Below, in pieces: positions 32,521 through 43,332 of a stretch of 64,000 nt of DNA (its first letter is position 1; each line of letters starts with the position of its first letter). The notes beneath the pieces were generated by a model. It had not been told where the DNA came from. It saw only the letters and a list, made by a program, of their open reading frames with translations, and did no database searches. The position numbers were made by a program, and so were the translations under genes. Origin of the DNA: Marvania coccoides (lineage: Eukaryota; Chlorophyta; Trebouxiophyceae; Chlorellales; Chlorellaceae); contig OY978099.1 in the NCBI GenBank assembly GCA_963854735.1, forward strand, positions 310,001 to 374,000, in the 5' to 3' direction.

Positions 32521-35500
32521 CTACCTGTCCCCCCGCGCCGACGCCGAAGCCGAGGACCCTCCCCCTCGGTTGTAGTTGATGGCGCACCCCAGCACGTCCA
32601 GCATGCCCCCCAGCTGCTGCAACCGCCCGCCACGCCCCGGGGTGGCAGCCACCTCCCCCCCTTTTCCATTCGCATCGCTGCCCTTGCTGGCCAGCATCTT
32701 GACCTGCCACGCCATCTCCCGCGCCTTCTTCTCCGCCTCAGCCACCGCCAGTTTGAGCCCGTCGACCTCTGCCTCAGCGGCAGCGGCGCGGCGCGAAGCC
32801 GCCGCCGCCGCCAGCTCTGCAGCCTCCGCCCGCCGCGCCAGCTCGTCCTCGTCACTCGCAGTCTCGCCGTCCCCCCCTGTGGCCCCAGCTGGGACGGTGG
32901 ACGTCGGCAGCGCATCAACGTCGCCAACCTGAGCTGCCAGCTCTGCTACTTTCAGCGAAAGCTCGATCTTGGCGGCCTCTGCCACCTCAGCGCGGGCCAT
33001 GACCTCGCCCACGCGAGCCCGAGCCTCCGCCAGCTGCCGCTCCAGCACCACCGCGGCGGCCTTGGCCTCTTTTTGCGCTTCTTCGGCCACAGACGCCAGC
33101 TCAGCCTCGTGCGCGATGGTCAGGCGCTCGCAGCGCTGCTCGCCGGCGGCCACAGCCGCCCTGGCGGCGCGCAACTCGGCCTCCAGGCCTGCCACCCGTG
33201 CAGTGGCAGCTCTGACTTCCGCTTCTGCAGCTGAAGCGCCAGCAGCGCCGACTCTAGCCGCCTCTAGCTGCTCCAGCGCCGCATCACGCTCCATGCACGC
33301 CTCCTCCGACAGCCGCTCCGCTGCCGCAACGCGCTCCTCTGCCTCCTTGCAGCGAGCCTCGGCGGCGGCGGCAGCAGATTGCAGGCCCTCAGCCTCGCGC
33401 GTGAATTCCTCCCGCCGTTCCGAAAAGCTGGCCTGCACGGCTGCAAACCTCTTCTGCCGCTCCGCAGCCGCCTCCCGCAGCTGGTCGCACTCTGCCTGTG
33501 CGCTGGCACGCGAAGACTCAGCTGCCTCAGCTCGGGTCACCAATGCAGCCGCCCGCCGCTCCGAATCCGCCAAACTCTGGGTCAAAACTTCAATTTGGGC
33601 TGCATCCTGCGCGTTGGCCGCCCGCATCGCCTTTGCAGCCTTCAAAGCCGCTTCCGCTTCGCTGCACCGCTGCCGGGCCGCTTCCAGCTCCGCAGCCGCA
33701 GCGTCGGCGGCCGTGGCCGCCTCCTCGTGCGCAGCATCCACCGCAGCGGCGATGTGCGCCTGCACGGCCGCATCCATGTCCTCCCGCAGCTTCTGTTCTG
33801 CGGCAGCCTGGCGCTCAGTGGCTGCCGCTGCCGCCTCCTGCAACCGCCGCTCCATCTCCTGCACCTCCGCCTGCGCCTTCTCGGCTTGTACTGCAGCCTC
33901 AGACGCGCGCTCCCGCTCCGCTTCGATGGTAGAAAACGCAGCGGTGCGGGCGGCAACGGCCTCCTGTCGCGCCTCTTGCGCTGCTGCCAGCGCGATGCGC
34001 AGCTCCTCAGCCTGCGCCTCGGCGGCCTGGGCCTTGGTTTCCGCAGCTTTGACGGCAGAGGTGGCAAACTGGGCTTCCGCCTTGGCGCCCTCCTGCAGCG
34101 CAGCCAGCTCCATTTCCTGCGCACAATTAAAAAGTTCAGTGTTATTTCTCAAAACATTTGTTTTGCTAATATATAAAATATTAAATTACTACATCAAAGT
34201 CTCACCTTTTTCTTGAGCTCCGACTCCAGCCGCCTGAGCTCTTTGTTTTGCTTCTTTGAGGACGAGGAAGAGGACGAGGGTGTCGCCGACCCATTGCGTG
34301 CCTTTCCTGAAGCTTCGCGCAGCGCGGCATCCCTCGCCGTCTCAGCCTCCTCAGCGCGCACCGTCAGCGCAGCCACGCTGGCCTTCAGAGCAGTGAGCTC
34401 TTCGGCCACAGTGTTGTCAGCCTCAGCGGCGCTTTGCTTCAGAGACTCTTCTGCTTTGGAGGCACGCTCGACCAGCACTGCGTTCTGCGTCTTGAGCGCC
34501 GCCAATTCTTCCACCAGGGGCTCATCTGCACCAGCTGCAGCAGCGGCCGCCTTCAGCACCACATTTTCGGCCCTGAGGGCCGCAACTTCCTGCACCAGGG
34601 CGTCGTCGTCAGCTGCAGCAACAAGGGAGGTCTCCTGCTGCCCTGCAAGCGATTCCTCCGCTTTTGCGGCCCGTTCGGCCAGGACAGCATTCTCGGATTT
34701 GACAGCTGCGAGCTCTTCCGCCAAAAGAGAAGAAGACTGATCAGGAGCGGCAACAGGAACACTCGATGCCACTTCCTTCAGCGCGGCGTTCTCAGCCTTC
34801 AGCGCTGCCAAGTCCTCCGCCAATGGAGACTCGCCCGGCTGCTTCTGCTGCTGCTCAGTTTTTAAGAGCTCGTTCTCTGTCATCAGCGCCTCCAGCCGCT
34901 GCTCCAGCGCCTCAGCATCAGCAGCAAAACTCTCTTTCAGCGCCGCGTTCTCAGTCTTAAGCGCTGCAAGCTCCGCCGCCGCAGCGGAAATGCTCTCCTT
35001 GTCCTTCTGCTGCCTCGCTGCTTCCTCCGCCTTGGCGGCGCGGTTGACCAGCGCCGCATTCTCTGCTTTCAGTGCCGCCACCTGGGCCTCCCAGTCAGGC
35101 CCTTCCTTTGCCTTTTCTAGCTCCGATCGAACGTCTTCTAGGCTGCCGAGCGCCTCCTCTTTGGCGCCCACAGCCTCCGCCAGCTGCTGCTTCAGCGATG
35201 CAAACTGCCGCTTGGCCTTGCCCATCTTCTGCTTCAGCGCCTGCAGCTCTGTGGCGGTGCCCGAGTCTTCATCTGCCCTCGACGACACCTGGGTGGCCTC
35301 TGCCAGCTGCTCACGCAAAGAGTCGACCTCTGTCCGCAAAGACTGCACCTCGGCTGCGGAGGAGGTAGGGGCGCTGCCCATGCGCGCATTTCCGTCCAGC
35401 TTGGCTTTCAGTTGGCTGATCTGAGAGCGAGCTGCATCACGAGAGGATACCGCCGCCGCCAGCTTCTCTTTGTAGTCCTCCAGCTCCCCCAGAGCATCAG

Positions 35501-36087
35501 CAGCAGCCTGAGTAGTAGTATGAGGCAAAATGATGTATTTCGCTTTATTGGCAACCTAAGAGATAATAATATCGACGCATTAAAAATAAAATAATCGCTC
35601 GCTTACCGCTTCTACGCTCTGCAGCCGCTGCCGCAGGAGATCAGCGTCCATCATGCCATCATCGGCCACATCAGCTCTTCTGGGCTGGAAAAAACCTGCA
35701 GAGTCGTCCACGTAGTCGTCGAAATCGTCGTCCTCCTCTCCCCCCGCCTTGTCGCCCTGTAGCATCAGCCAGCAAAAAATGATATAGCTATGAGATGATC
35801 AGGCCTCTTATTTCGGACTTCAAAATCATTAAGATCACTTACCGGCTGCAGCTGAATGACATTTGTGGCCAAATTTTTGGCTTGAGCCTGCGGGTAAAAA
35901 AAATGCGAAGATTTTATTTTATTACCAAACTGTTCTGATACAAACAAAGTCCACCCCATTCACAAATGATCTCTTATTTACTGTCCAGCAAGCTGCAATA
36001 TACAGCTCTCACCAGCTGTTCATCTAAACCGACATCTTGAGCCAATTTTAATCCTTGCTGAGCCAGAGATTGAAAAGAATTCCACAT
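32521..36087 (-). CDS. Large coiled-coil protein, golgin-like
   Basis: Exons 36087-36013, 35887-35843, 35756-35607, 35507-34206 and 34116-32521 encode 1055 residues. The protein starts MWNSFQSLAQQGLKLAQDVG, an amphipathic N-terminal helix like those of some golgins, followed by an acidic stretch (GGEEDDDFDDYVDD). Residues from about 100 to 1000 are almost continuous Ala/Glu/Leu/Lys coiled coil with repeated blocks of the type LAALKAENAAL and VERAAKAEESL, suggesting internal duplication in exon 4. A short non-helical C-terminus ends GCAINYNRGGGSSASAS. No GRIP or GRAB motif was recognised, so the Golgi link is inference from architecture; other long tethers or filament-like proteins are possible. 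High-GC codons produce long spurious antisense frames. Confidence 0.75.
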
Positions 36088-36389
36088 TTTCTGTGTTTCG
36101 CCCGTCTAAATCAGCATTGTGTACATCAATATAAAATAAAACTTGCGTTTTTTGTTTTTTTCCACAATTATTTTGTGGGGGGGGGCACACAAAAAAAAGG
36201 GGGAGGATTATTATTTTTATAGGTTTAACACAAGATTTCTTGTGCCAGGCCGTGGAGGAAGAGGTGCCATCCTGTGCTGTGCTGCAGGAATTCTAGCCAT
36301 AAAGCCGCATGGACATATTGCAGCCCTCCAGCTTCCGCGTTGCACAGTCGACAAATTGCGCCTTGGGGCGGTGAGGCACTATCCGGCTC

Positions 36390-36620
36390 TGACAGTATGT
36401 CCCCAGTAGCTGGGTTCGATCCTGCGGCTGAGGTGATCCTTAGCCGTACTGTGGCGGGAAGCGATCCTGGACCCTTGGTACGTGTGCGGACTTTTAACCC
36501 TGTAAATTTTTTTCATATTGCAAAATGTATGTATCATTTGTATGTATTTTTTTTCATATTGCCCAATAAGCACCGAGGATAATTAAGCTCAGTCCGAGGA
36601 TAATTAAGCGCAGTGTAATG
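36390..36620 (+). repeat. Second retroelement 3' tail family (family B), copy
   Basis: Contains GGTTCGATCCTGCGGCTG, GTGCGGACTTTTAACCCTG and then T-rich sequence, AAGCACCGAGGATAATTAAG and ATGTATGTATGTA. Parts recur at 37340-37525, 38740-38935 and 26575-26780. Confidence 0.6.
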
Positions 36621-36782
36621 TATGTATGTACGGCGGTTTTCAGGTCTTTTCGGAGTGCCTCATTCAGCAGCCGGTTTCCGATACACAAAACCTTGAAATC
36701 TTGAACCATCTCGTGCAGGCAGCTCAAGTTAAATTAAGTGACTGATTTCGACTTCATAATTGTAAAAGCGAAACTGTGCAGA

Positions 36783-37275
36783 AGGTTTTCAGGTTTCAGG
36801 TTTTACATATGGTTTGACGTCTACTACCGAGGTTACCCCTATAGAGAACCGCAAGTCGACGTGCCACAAACCCCGCCACAGTAAGGCAGAGCCCCCCTTC
36901 CATCCGTCGGATCAACCTCAGTTCTGGGCTCTGGCCCCTGCCCCCGAGTCCCCGACGGCGCGACCGACACAGAAAACAGGTGCAGAGCAGCAAAATACAT
37001 GTGCAAAAACAGGCACGGGTGCATGCAGTAATGCAAGGCATGCAGGACGCTCCGGACGGCGAGAACGCGAACCGTCCGGTCAAGGTACACGCTTGGGCAA
37101 TGCCGGGACGCCCCAGCACCCCTCTCTTCTACAGTGGTCACTCAACCCTTGCTGTGTGGGAAGTGATGCATCCAAAGTCGTAGTCAAGAGCGTGTACCAA
37201 GGCAAGCAGGTGCAGCAAGATAGACAAGCGAAAAGGGAAATGAACAAATTAAATAGAGACAGAACCAAATACAGA
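36783..37275 (-). mobile_element. LINE family A 3' fragment, longer copy
   Basis: Reverse-strand homologue of 3440-3895 over about 430 bp, including GGCAAGCAGGTGCAGCA and the TCACTCAACCCTTGCTG block. It ends in TGTAAAACC with two GAAACCT-type units. Confidence 0.85.
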
Positions 37276-37339
37276 AGCTGCAGGAGGTAAATCAGCCGCT
37301 GGCATATGTTTCATCATTTTATTTAATTATTTTTCATTG

Positions 37340-38935
37340 TTTTTATTTTCTGCTTGCACTTCGGTGCTAGTCTGCTACGGGGCCTGAGTTGCCCTTTTGT
37401 GCGGACTTTAAACCATGTACGTCCACAGGAACTGAGGTTGATCCGGCGGATGGAAGGGGGGCTCAGCCTTACTGTGGCGGGGTTTGTGGCACGTCGACCT
37501 GACACCTGTAATGTATGTATGTGTAATGAAAAAAGATATGGAAACTGAAAGGGTGAGGACATGAAAAAGGTTCCAAGAAGGAACGGCGGCGGACGCCTTC
37601 GGCGGAGGCGGCAGCGGGTTCTACTACGCCGCTGAGCCTGCTGCACCGGTGGCGGTGGTGCCTGCTCAGCATGTTCCTGAGTTTGACCTGTTTGGAAGCT
37701 ATGGCGCGGAGCCTGCGGTGGCGGCGCCGGCAGAGGAGCTGTGGGCGATGTGCGACAAGTGCAAGGCGTGGAGGACAGGATGTTGCCGCTCATCCCAGCC
37801 AACGCCCATCCCCGCATGGCGTCCGCCGCGACCCTTGCCTCGCGTGCCCGCTCGGCAGCAATGCGAGCTTGCGCCTGGAGGTCCAGAAGGCGGGGGTCGT
37901 CCATTATTTTGAAGAAAATTAAAAAGGGAATTTGTTGTGTGGTGTCGATACACAGAACGCGAGGTTTGGGCGCCTGTCGACTGTTGATTGCAAATTAAAA
38001 TATTTAAAACAGGCCTGACAGAAAAACCGCCATCGTCGGCCGCCTTGGAAAAAGAATGGCGGCTGAAACATCTTGGAAAATTCGGAAAGCTTGCCACAAG
38101 CGCATGCGTGCCGCTAAAACTGTATTTATTCAAGATTAAGTACTTCACGCACGTTGCGGAGGGGTTGAGCACCGCAGCCCCTCATTACAGAGCCTTCATG
38201 CTGTCCAGCTGGGAAAATTTCCCAAGGCTTTGATTTCCAGACCTGCATTGACTTCCAAAGGATTTAAACCGCTAATTGACGCGTTTCGAAGTATTCTTCA
38301 CTTTGGACGCTGCGGCTGCTATTTCGTTCCCGGAAAAACGATTTTGAAGACGACCTCGTTTTGTTTAGATAACTGGCGTGGATGGGGCTTTTTATAGCTC
38401 CTGGCACTCAACAAAAATATCTCAGATTATGTTTAGCGACGGGGCGACGGCGCGAGAAGGCAGAGAGCACCATATACCGGTCGACGGGACCGCTGTTGTT
38501 GTGCCAATGGCCTTGATTGATCACCGGCTGGTCGAACACCTGGAGGATGGCAGCTTTTGCAGCTAGTTCATGCTCTGAGGCCTCGGAGCGCGCGCCTCTG
38601 CCCTCGAAGCCAGGGCACAGATGGCAGCCCTCCGCGGCGTCAATTTTGTTTAACCCCTCCGCCGTGATGAGAAGGGAGTGGCGTTCACAGCGGCGCCTGC
38701 GAACTAGTATTTCCTTGATTCGCACCATCCCAGCCACTCTGCAGCCCCCACCAGCCCGCAAAAGATTACAACATCGCCATGAGTGTGGAATTTCGCAAAG
38801 ACAGCAAACACGCTGCCCACAAAAATGGCTGCCATTACATACATACATACATTACAGGTTTAAAGTCCGCACAAAGAAGCAACTAAGGCAACATAGCAGA
38901 CTGGCACCGAAGTGCAAGCAGAAATAATAATAATA
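37340..38935. repeat. Segment bounded by ~80 bp inverted repeats
   Basis: TTTCTGCTTGCACTTCGGTG...AGTCTGCTA...GTGCGGACTTTAAACC at 37345-37415 (+) reappears inverted at 38860-38930. The left end also carries a piece of family A (37425-37500) and an ATGTATGTATG tail; the right end has an ATGTATGTATGTA tail. Inside are GC-rich gene-like fragments and a ~100 bp sequence (38740-38840) shared with 44625-44690. Confidence 0.65.
37570..37910. pseudogene. Gene-like debris, including a CW-type zinc-finger start
   Basis: Plus strand reads ADAFGGGGSGFYYAAEP, then PEFDLFGSYGAEP and ELWAMCDKCKAWRT; the last is the W-x2-CD-x-C-x2-WR start of a CW domain. Minus strand 37904-37780 reads MDDPRLLDLQAQARIAAE then REARVAADAM, also coding-like. 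Both lose sense quickly, so this is likely captured or rearranged gene sequence. Confidence 0.35.
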
Positions 38936-38984
38936 AATTGATGAATGAAAATGAGAAAAAAGAAAGACCAAAGAAAAACCAACC

Positions 38985-41900
38985 GCTAAAGGTTTGGAGG
39001 TTTGGAGGTTTTACATATGGTTGTAACGTCTACTACCAAGGTTGGTGCAAGCCGACGGGCCACTCACCCCGCCACAGTAAGGCGGAGTACCCCCTTCCAT
39101 CCGTGGGATCAACCTCAGGTACTGGGGGCGTACGGATACAGCATTACGCCGATACCGCACCGTCGCCCACAATGTAAGACTCTGGCCCCTGTCTTCCTGA
39201 GTCCCCCACCGGCGCGACCGACATGAATAAAAGAAAGAGGAAAAAAAAATTTGGGGAAAGCAGGACTCTCCGGACGGCAAACGGCCCGTCCGGTTTGGGG
39301 TTCGCGCTTGGGCAATGCTGGCCCGCCCAGCACCCCTCCCATCTACAGCGGTCACTCAACCCCTGGCTTAAGGGTTTATGGTGTACTACCCGGTGTGCTC
39401 ACTGGAAATGTGGCACCCGCCATTTGTACCCGTCCGATAGAGACTACGATACCACGGGGAAGTGAAGCATCCGACGTCGCAGTGCAGTAAACAACCAAAG
39501 TTTACGCACTGGCAGCTACAATGAGCTAACTAGTAGGGAGCGCGAACCACCGCATGTGCAAGCATAATATATTAAATAAATCACCATATTGTAAAATTTC
39601 TTCATCTTCGTAATCTTGACTCTCTCTCGCTCCTTGTGCTCTCTTTATTCGCCGCCTGTACGCCCTCCAGGTGCGCCCGCACCAGGGCTGCCACCTGGGT
39701 GAGGTCTGCCTCCGCCATTTCCAGCAGGCTCCTAGTCGTTGGCGCCGCTGCCAACGCTGTGGCCGCCTGCGCCCGCTCTTGATGCAGCGCGGAGCAGGTG
39801 CGCAAGATGTGCGATTCGTGGTGCGGGCCTGGCTGCGCGCACAGGGGGCACACGGCTGGTGGGTGCCAGACTCCACTCTCCCCCACCCTTGGGACTCGGA
39901 TCCATTGCACTCCTAGCCGGAAACGCGACAGCGCTGCTCTGTCCGCTCTCGGCAAGAGTGCCTGCAATACCGTCCCTTCCGCACTCTGCAGGTGGCGGTG
40001 GGGCACGTAGTCCTCCGCGGAGAGCGGTGTAGGGTACCAGGTGTCGAGATAAGTGCTAAGCTGCAAACTTGCCGACCCCGTCAGTGCTGCCAGCCATTTC
40101 CCCTCGGCATTGGTGCGCAGCAGTCCTGACGCGTCGTCATGGAGGGAGCCATTGGCGCGCATCACGCCGAACTCCCTTAGCATTGCGCGCGCCTCTGCCG
40201 CCCAGCACGGTGGCCACGCCGCCCTTGGCTCCGCCACCGGCAACCCAACCGCCGCCGCCGCCGCTGCTGTCACCTCCGCGGCAGCCCGCGTCGCCAGCTC
40301 GCCCTTCTCCATCTCCTCGCTGGCCAGAAACGCCTGGTGGGCCAGGTGGTCCTCTGGGAGCTCGCGGAGCCGAGTCCAGAAACGCAGTACAGCTGCGGCG
40401 TATCTGATTTCCACCGGCCACATCGCCGCCTCCACCAGCAGCGCAGCCGTCCTGATCCCCATCGTTGGGACTCCAAGGAGCGGGCGCAGGAAGCGCGTGA
40501 GCAGGCGGTAGCTCCCGGCATGGCTGCCGCTCAACGGGTCTGCCGCCCAGGCCGTCGCTGCTGCTGCTCCCCACACCTCCGCGCCGTACTCCAGTCCTGG
40601 CAGCACCATGGCGTTGAACAGCATGGTGATGTGCGCCGGCGTGTCGATGTCCAGCTCAGCCGCCCGTCTGCGCACTGCATACATCGCCCGCAGCGCTTTG
40701 GCAGCGCGGTGGTCTCCTGCGGCGGCGAACGGCTTCAGCGCGTGGAACTCGAAACCTAGGTACGTGAAGGCGGCCATTCGCGGTACGATGCCGTCGGCGT
40801 ATTTCCACTCCCAGCCCCTCTCCACCTTGCTGAGTCCTACTCCAAAAACGACGATTTCGGTTTTAGTAAGGTTGACAGCGAGCCCAGCTGCAATGGCGTA
40901 GGTGTTGAGGGTGTCGAGCTGCCGTTGTAGGCCCGCTGGAGTGGTGGAGAGGAGGGCCAGGTCGTCGGCGTAGAGCAGCGGCGGCAGCGAGCGCCCTCGC
41001 AGTAGCGGCAGGTCTACCCCAGCCGCATCTAGCTCCGCGCGCTCCAGGTCGTCCACGTACAATCCAAAAAGTGTGGGGCTGAGGGGGAAGCCCTGGCGCA
41101 GGCCCACCAGGCACGGGAAAGTGGCTGTGAATCCAGCGTCGCCTTTCACGCAGACCGGGATGTCTGCATACAGCGTCTGGATGGCGCGCATCAACCAGCC
41201 CCCCACGCCAGCCGCCTGCAGCTTCCCCCAGAGCTTCTCTCGCGGGACCGAGTCGTACGCCTTCCGAAAGTCAACAAAACAGACGAACAACGGCGTTTTC
41301 TCCATTGCCCGCTGCTGCAGCTCCAACATCGTCCGCAGCACGAAGATCTGGTCCGCGCACCGCCGCCCCGGCCGAAACCCCGCCTGCCCTTGCGCACGCA
41401 CCCCCGCCGCCTCTGCCCAGCCTACCAGGCGCGTGTTCAGCGCTGAGGCGTAGAGCCGAGCCAGCAGGGTGCCCACCGTGATGGGCCTGTAGTCCCCCGG
41501 CTCGTGCACGTCGCCGCCTGGCTTGTGGATGGGGGTGATGTACCCCCAGGCCCACTCGCGCTGTAGGCCACCCAGGCGCACACAGGCGTTGAACAGCGCC
41601 GCCAGCGGTGCTGCCAGCGCTGGCATCAGGGCGCGTAGCACCTCCGGCCGGAGGTCGCCTGCGTAGGCCTTGTTGGTGCGCATTTTCAGAGCCGTGTCTT
41701 CGAGCTCAGCCGGCGTGAAGGGTGCGACCATGGCGGGGTTCTCTGCAGGGGAGGGGTTGGAAGGATCGGCAACGGGGATTTGGTCAGGCACAGTCACAAA
41801 CGCAGCAGGGTGGTCAGCGCCAAACAGGTTCTTGTAATAGCGCAGAAAAACTTCATCAGCAATCACAGGGTCAAGGTGACTCAAGCGTTTGAATAACTTC

Positions 41901-43330
41901 CATAAGGGTGAGCGAGCCGCCGCCGCATGCAGGAGCTGCACCAGTTTATCGGCTGCCGTCTGCTTCTTCCGTTGCTCGCGCATGCACTCCAGCTGGTCCT
42001 TGTAGTTCTGGGCCAGCTGGGAGTCCCCATGCTGGAGCGCATCTCGGAATGCCCGCACCGTTGCCGCCGCCTCCGCCCCGCCGCCGCTGTGGGCTCCAGG
42101 CGCAGCCCCATTCGCCGCCGCTTGCGCCACCACTTCTGCTCCAGCATTTGCAAGAGTGGCATCCACTGCGGCGCATAGCTTGGCTGCCAGGGCGTCTACC
42201 TCCACCTGCTGGGTGGCGCCGTTTGCAGCACTGCTAAAATCGACCAGCTCCTCTGCAGCCGCAGCCAGGGAGGTCGGTGTCTTCAATGCTCGGAGCACGT
42301 CGTCCGTGATCTCGCGCACTGGGGCAGCGGGGGCGGGGATATCTTGCGGGTGGGTGGCAGCCCGGCCTGCTTGTCGGCGTTGGAGGTCTAATGCACTCAG
42401 CGGGGCGCTCGGTATGGAGGGGTTGAAGGTGAGGAGCAGCGCATTATGGTCTGATAGTGCCCTAGGCACCGGAACCACCTCTAGTGATTTCACCAGGCGC
42501 CCCATGTCTGTCGGCACCAACGCCAGGTCCACCACCGCTGTCCCCAGTCCTGTCACGCCATGGCTGGTCGCTGCGCCGTGCAGGTCCCCTGTGGTGCAGC
42601 CATTCTTGAGAACCATGTCTTGCGCAGTCGCCATCCGCACGACGTTCTTCCCCCTTGGATCAGGGGCAGCTGTGTCAGCGCTTGCGCGCGGCGGCGCTGG
42701 GCAAGGGTGGGTGTTGTGGAGGTGTTTGAGTGCCTCTGAGTCCACAGAGCCGTCGTACACCGGCGGGGGGCCCTCCCTGCTCTGCGCGCCCGCCTGAAGC
42801 CGGCCGATGTGGGCATTAAAATCGCCTATCGGTACCGCCCAGCCCCGCGCGTGCGCCTCTGGCATGGTGTCCTCCAGCTCCGCTAGCCCAGAGTCTCCAA
42901 TCCACCCTCGCGCGCCCCCAGCCGGCGGGAGGTACACGTTGGCGATTAGCAGGGGGCGGTCCATGGAGGGCGGGGCGCTGATCTCCACCCAGAGCGCCGT
43001 GCTAGACTCCCGCCAAACGTGCGCCGGGCCCATTTCGGTGGCCACGTACATCAGCAGTCCTCCCCCTGCCCCCGTGGGCGCGTTGGACTCGCTGGGGACG
43101 GAGAAATGTTGGTACCCTGGCAGCAACGGCGGGGAATCGCCAGGGGGCAGGCCCGTCTCCTGAAAGCAGATGATGAAAAGAAACAGAGAAAAGAATAACA
43201 AAGGAAAAGAAAAGAAAAGCTTATATCCAACCACGCAGCTTCTCGTACTCGCCAGCGTCATGGCTGGCTTTAATGAAAGAAGCAACCTGCGTCGGAGCTT
43301 GCTGCAGAAACTGAAAAAGATTCAAAGGAG
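38985..43330 (-). mobile_element. Near full-length non-LTR retrotransposon (LINE)
   Basis: One long ORF (39602-43285) encodes an APE-type endonuclease and reverse transcriptase. About 600 bp of 3' untranslated sequence follows, carrying the family A landmarks. The 3' end at about 38985-39015 (minus strand) is TGTAAAACC followed by two CTCCAAACC units. The 5' boundary near 43330 abuts the tail of a second copy. No target-site duplication could be fixed by eye. Confidence 0.85.
39602..43285 (-). CDS. LINE ORF2: endonuclease, reverse transcriptase and zinc knuckle
   Basis: A 1227-codon uninterrupted frame. The endonuclease shows CFQETGL (catalytic Glu), PIGDFNAHIG and SDHNALLLTF, in family order; its N-terminal Asn strand is absent from this frame. 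Reverse transcriptase follows from about residue 540: DYRPITVGTLLARLYA, CFVDFRKAYDSV, GLRQGFPLSPTLF and YADDLALL (codons at 40972-40961). The C-terminus ends with a CPLCAQPGPHHESHILRTC zinc-binding motif. A TTTCAG just before the Gln-Glu-Thr codons (about 43165) looks like a splice acceptor, so the true 5' end of the CDS may be spliced or truncated. The lack of stops suggests recent activity. Confidence 0.85.
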   Translation of the reverse strand: MLLSLKPAMTLASTRSCVVGYKLFFSFPLLFFSLFLFIICFQETGLPPGDSPPLLPGYQHFSVPSESNAPTGAGGGLLMYVATEMGPAHVWRESSTALWVEISAPPSMDRPLLIANVYLPPAGGARGWIGDSGLAELEDTMPEAHARGWAVPIGDFNAHIGRLQAGAQSREGPPPVYDGSVDSEALKHLHNTHPCPAPPRASADTAAPDPRGKNVVRMATAQDMVLKNGCTTGDLHGAATSHGVTGLGTAVVDLALVPTDMGRLVKSLEVVPVPRALSDHNALLLTFNPSIPSAPLSALDLQRRQAGRAATHPQDIPAPAAPVREITDDVLRALKTPTSLAAAAEELVDFSSAANGATQQVEVDALAAKLCAAVDATLANAGAEVVAQAAANGAAPGAHSGGGAEAAATVRAFRDALQHGDSQLAQNYKDQLECMREQRKKQTAADKLVQLLHAAAARSPLWKLFKRLSHLDPVIADEVFLRYYKNLFGADHPAAFVTVPDQIPVADPSNPSPAENPAMVAPFTPAELEDTALKMRTNKAYAGDLRPEVLRALMPALAAPLAALFNACVRLGGLQREWAWGYITPIHKPGGDVHEPGDYRPITVGTLLARLYASALNTRLVGWAEAAGVRAQGQAGFRPGRRCADQIFVLRTMLELQQRAMEKTPLFVCFVDFRKAYDSVPREKLWGKLQAAGVGGWLMRAIQTLYADIPVCVKGDAGFTATFPCLVGLRQGFPLSPTLFGLYVDDLERAELDAAGVDLPLLRGRSLPPLLYADDLALLSTTPAGLQRQLDTLNTYAIAAGLAVNLTKTEIVVFGVGLSKVERGWEWKYADGIVPRMAAFTYLGFEFHALKPFAAAGDHRAAKALRAMYAVRRRAAELDIDTPAHITMLFNAMVLPGLEYGAEVWGAAAATAWAADPLSGSHAGSYRLLTRFLRPLLGVPTMGIRTAALLVEAAMWPVEIRYAAAVLRFWTRLRELPEDHLAHQAFLASEEMEKGELATRAAAEVTAAAAAAVGLPVAEPRAAWPPCWAAEARAMLREFGVMRANGSLHDDASGLLRTNAEGKWLAALTGSASLQLSTYLDTWYPTPLSAEDYVPHRHLQSAEGTVLQALLPRADRAALSRFRLGVQWIRVPRVGESGVWHPPAVCPLCAQPGPHHESHILRTCSALHQERAQAATALAAAPTTRSLLEMAEADLTQVAALVRAHLEGVQAANKESTRSERESRLRR

Positions 43331-43332
43331 AA

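Larger units (their letters stand above)
36088..38984. other. Repeat island upstream of the coiled-coil gene
   Basis: Nested retroelement fragments fill most of this stretch: family A copies, a second 3'-tail family and inverted repeats bounding gene-like debris (listed separately). About 37950-38400 shows nothing recognisable. Confidence 0.6.

Noticed and set aside
32969..34216. 415-codon plus-strand ORF of Ala/Ser/Arg
   Set aside because: Antisense shadow of the coiled-coil gene; high-GC Ala/Glu codons remove stops on the other strand. Composition is one-sided and without domains.
36405..36430. GGTTCGATCC resembling a tRNA B box
   Set aside because: No flanking T stem or acceptor/D arm could be folded; the block belongs to a retroelement 3' end.
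38408..38927. Open frames on both strands
   Set aside because: They overlap repeat sequence shared with 44.6 kb and show no consistent coding signal.
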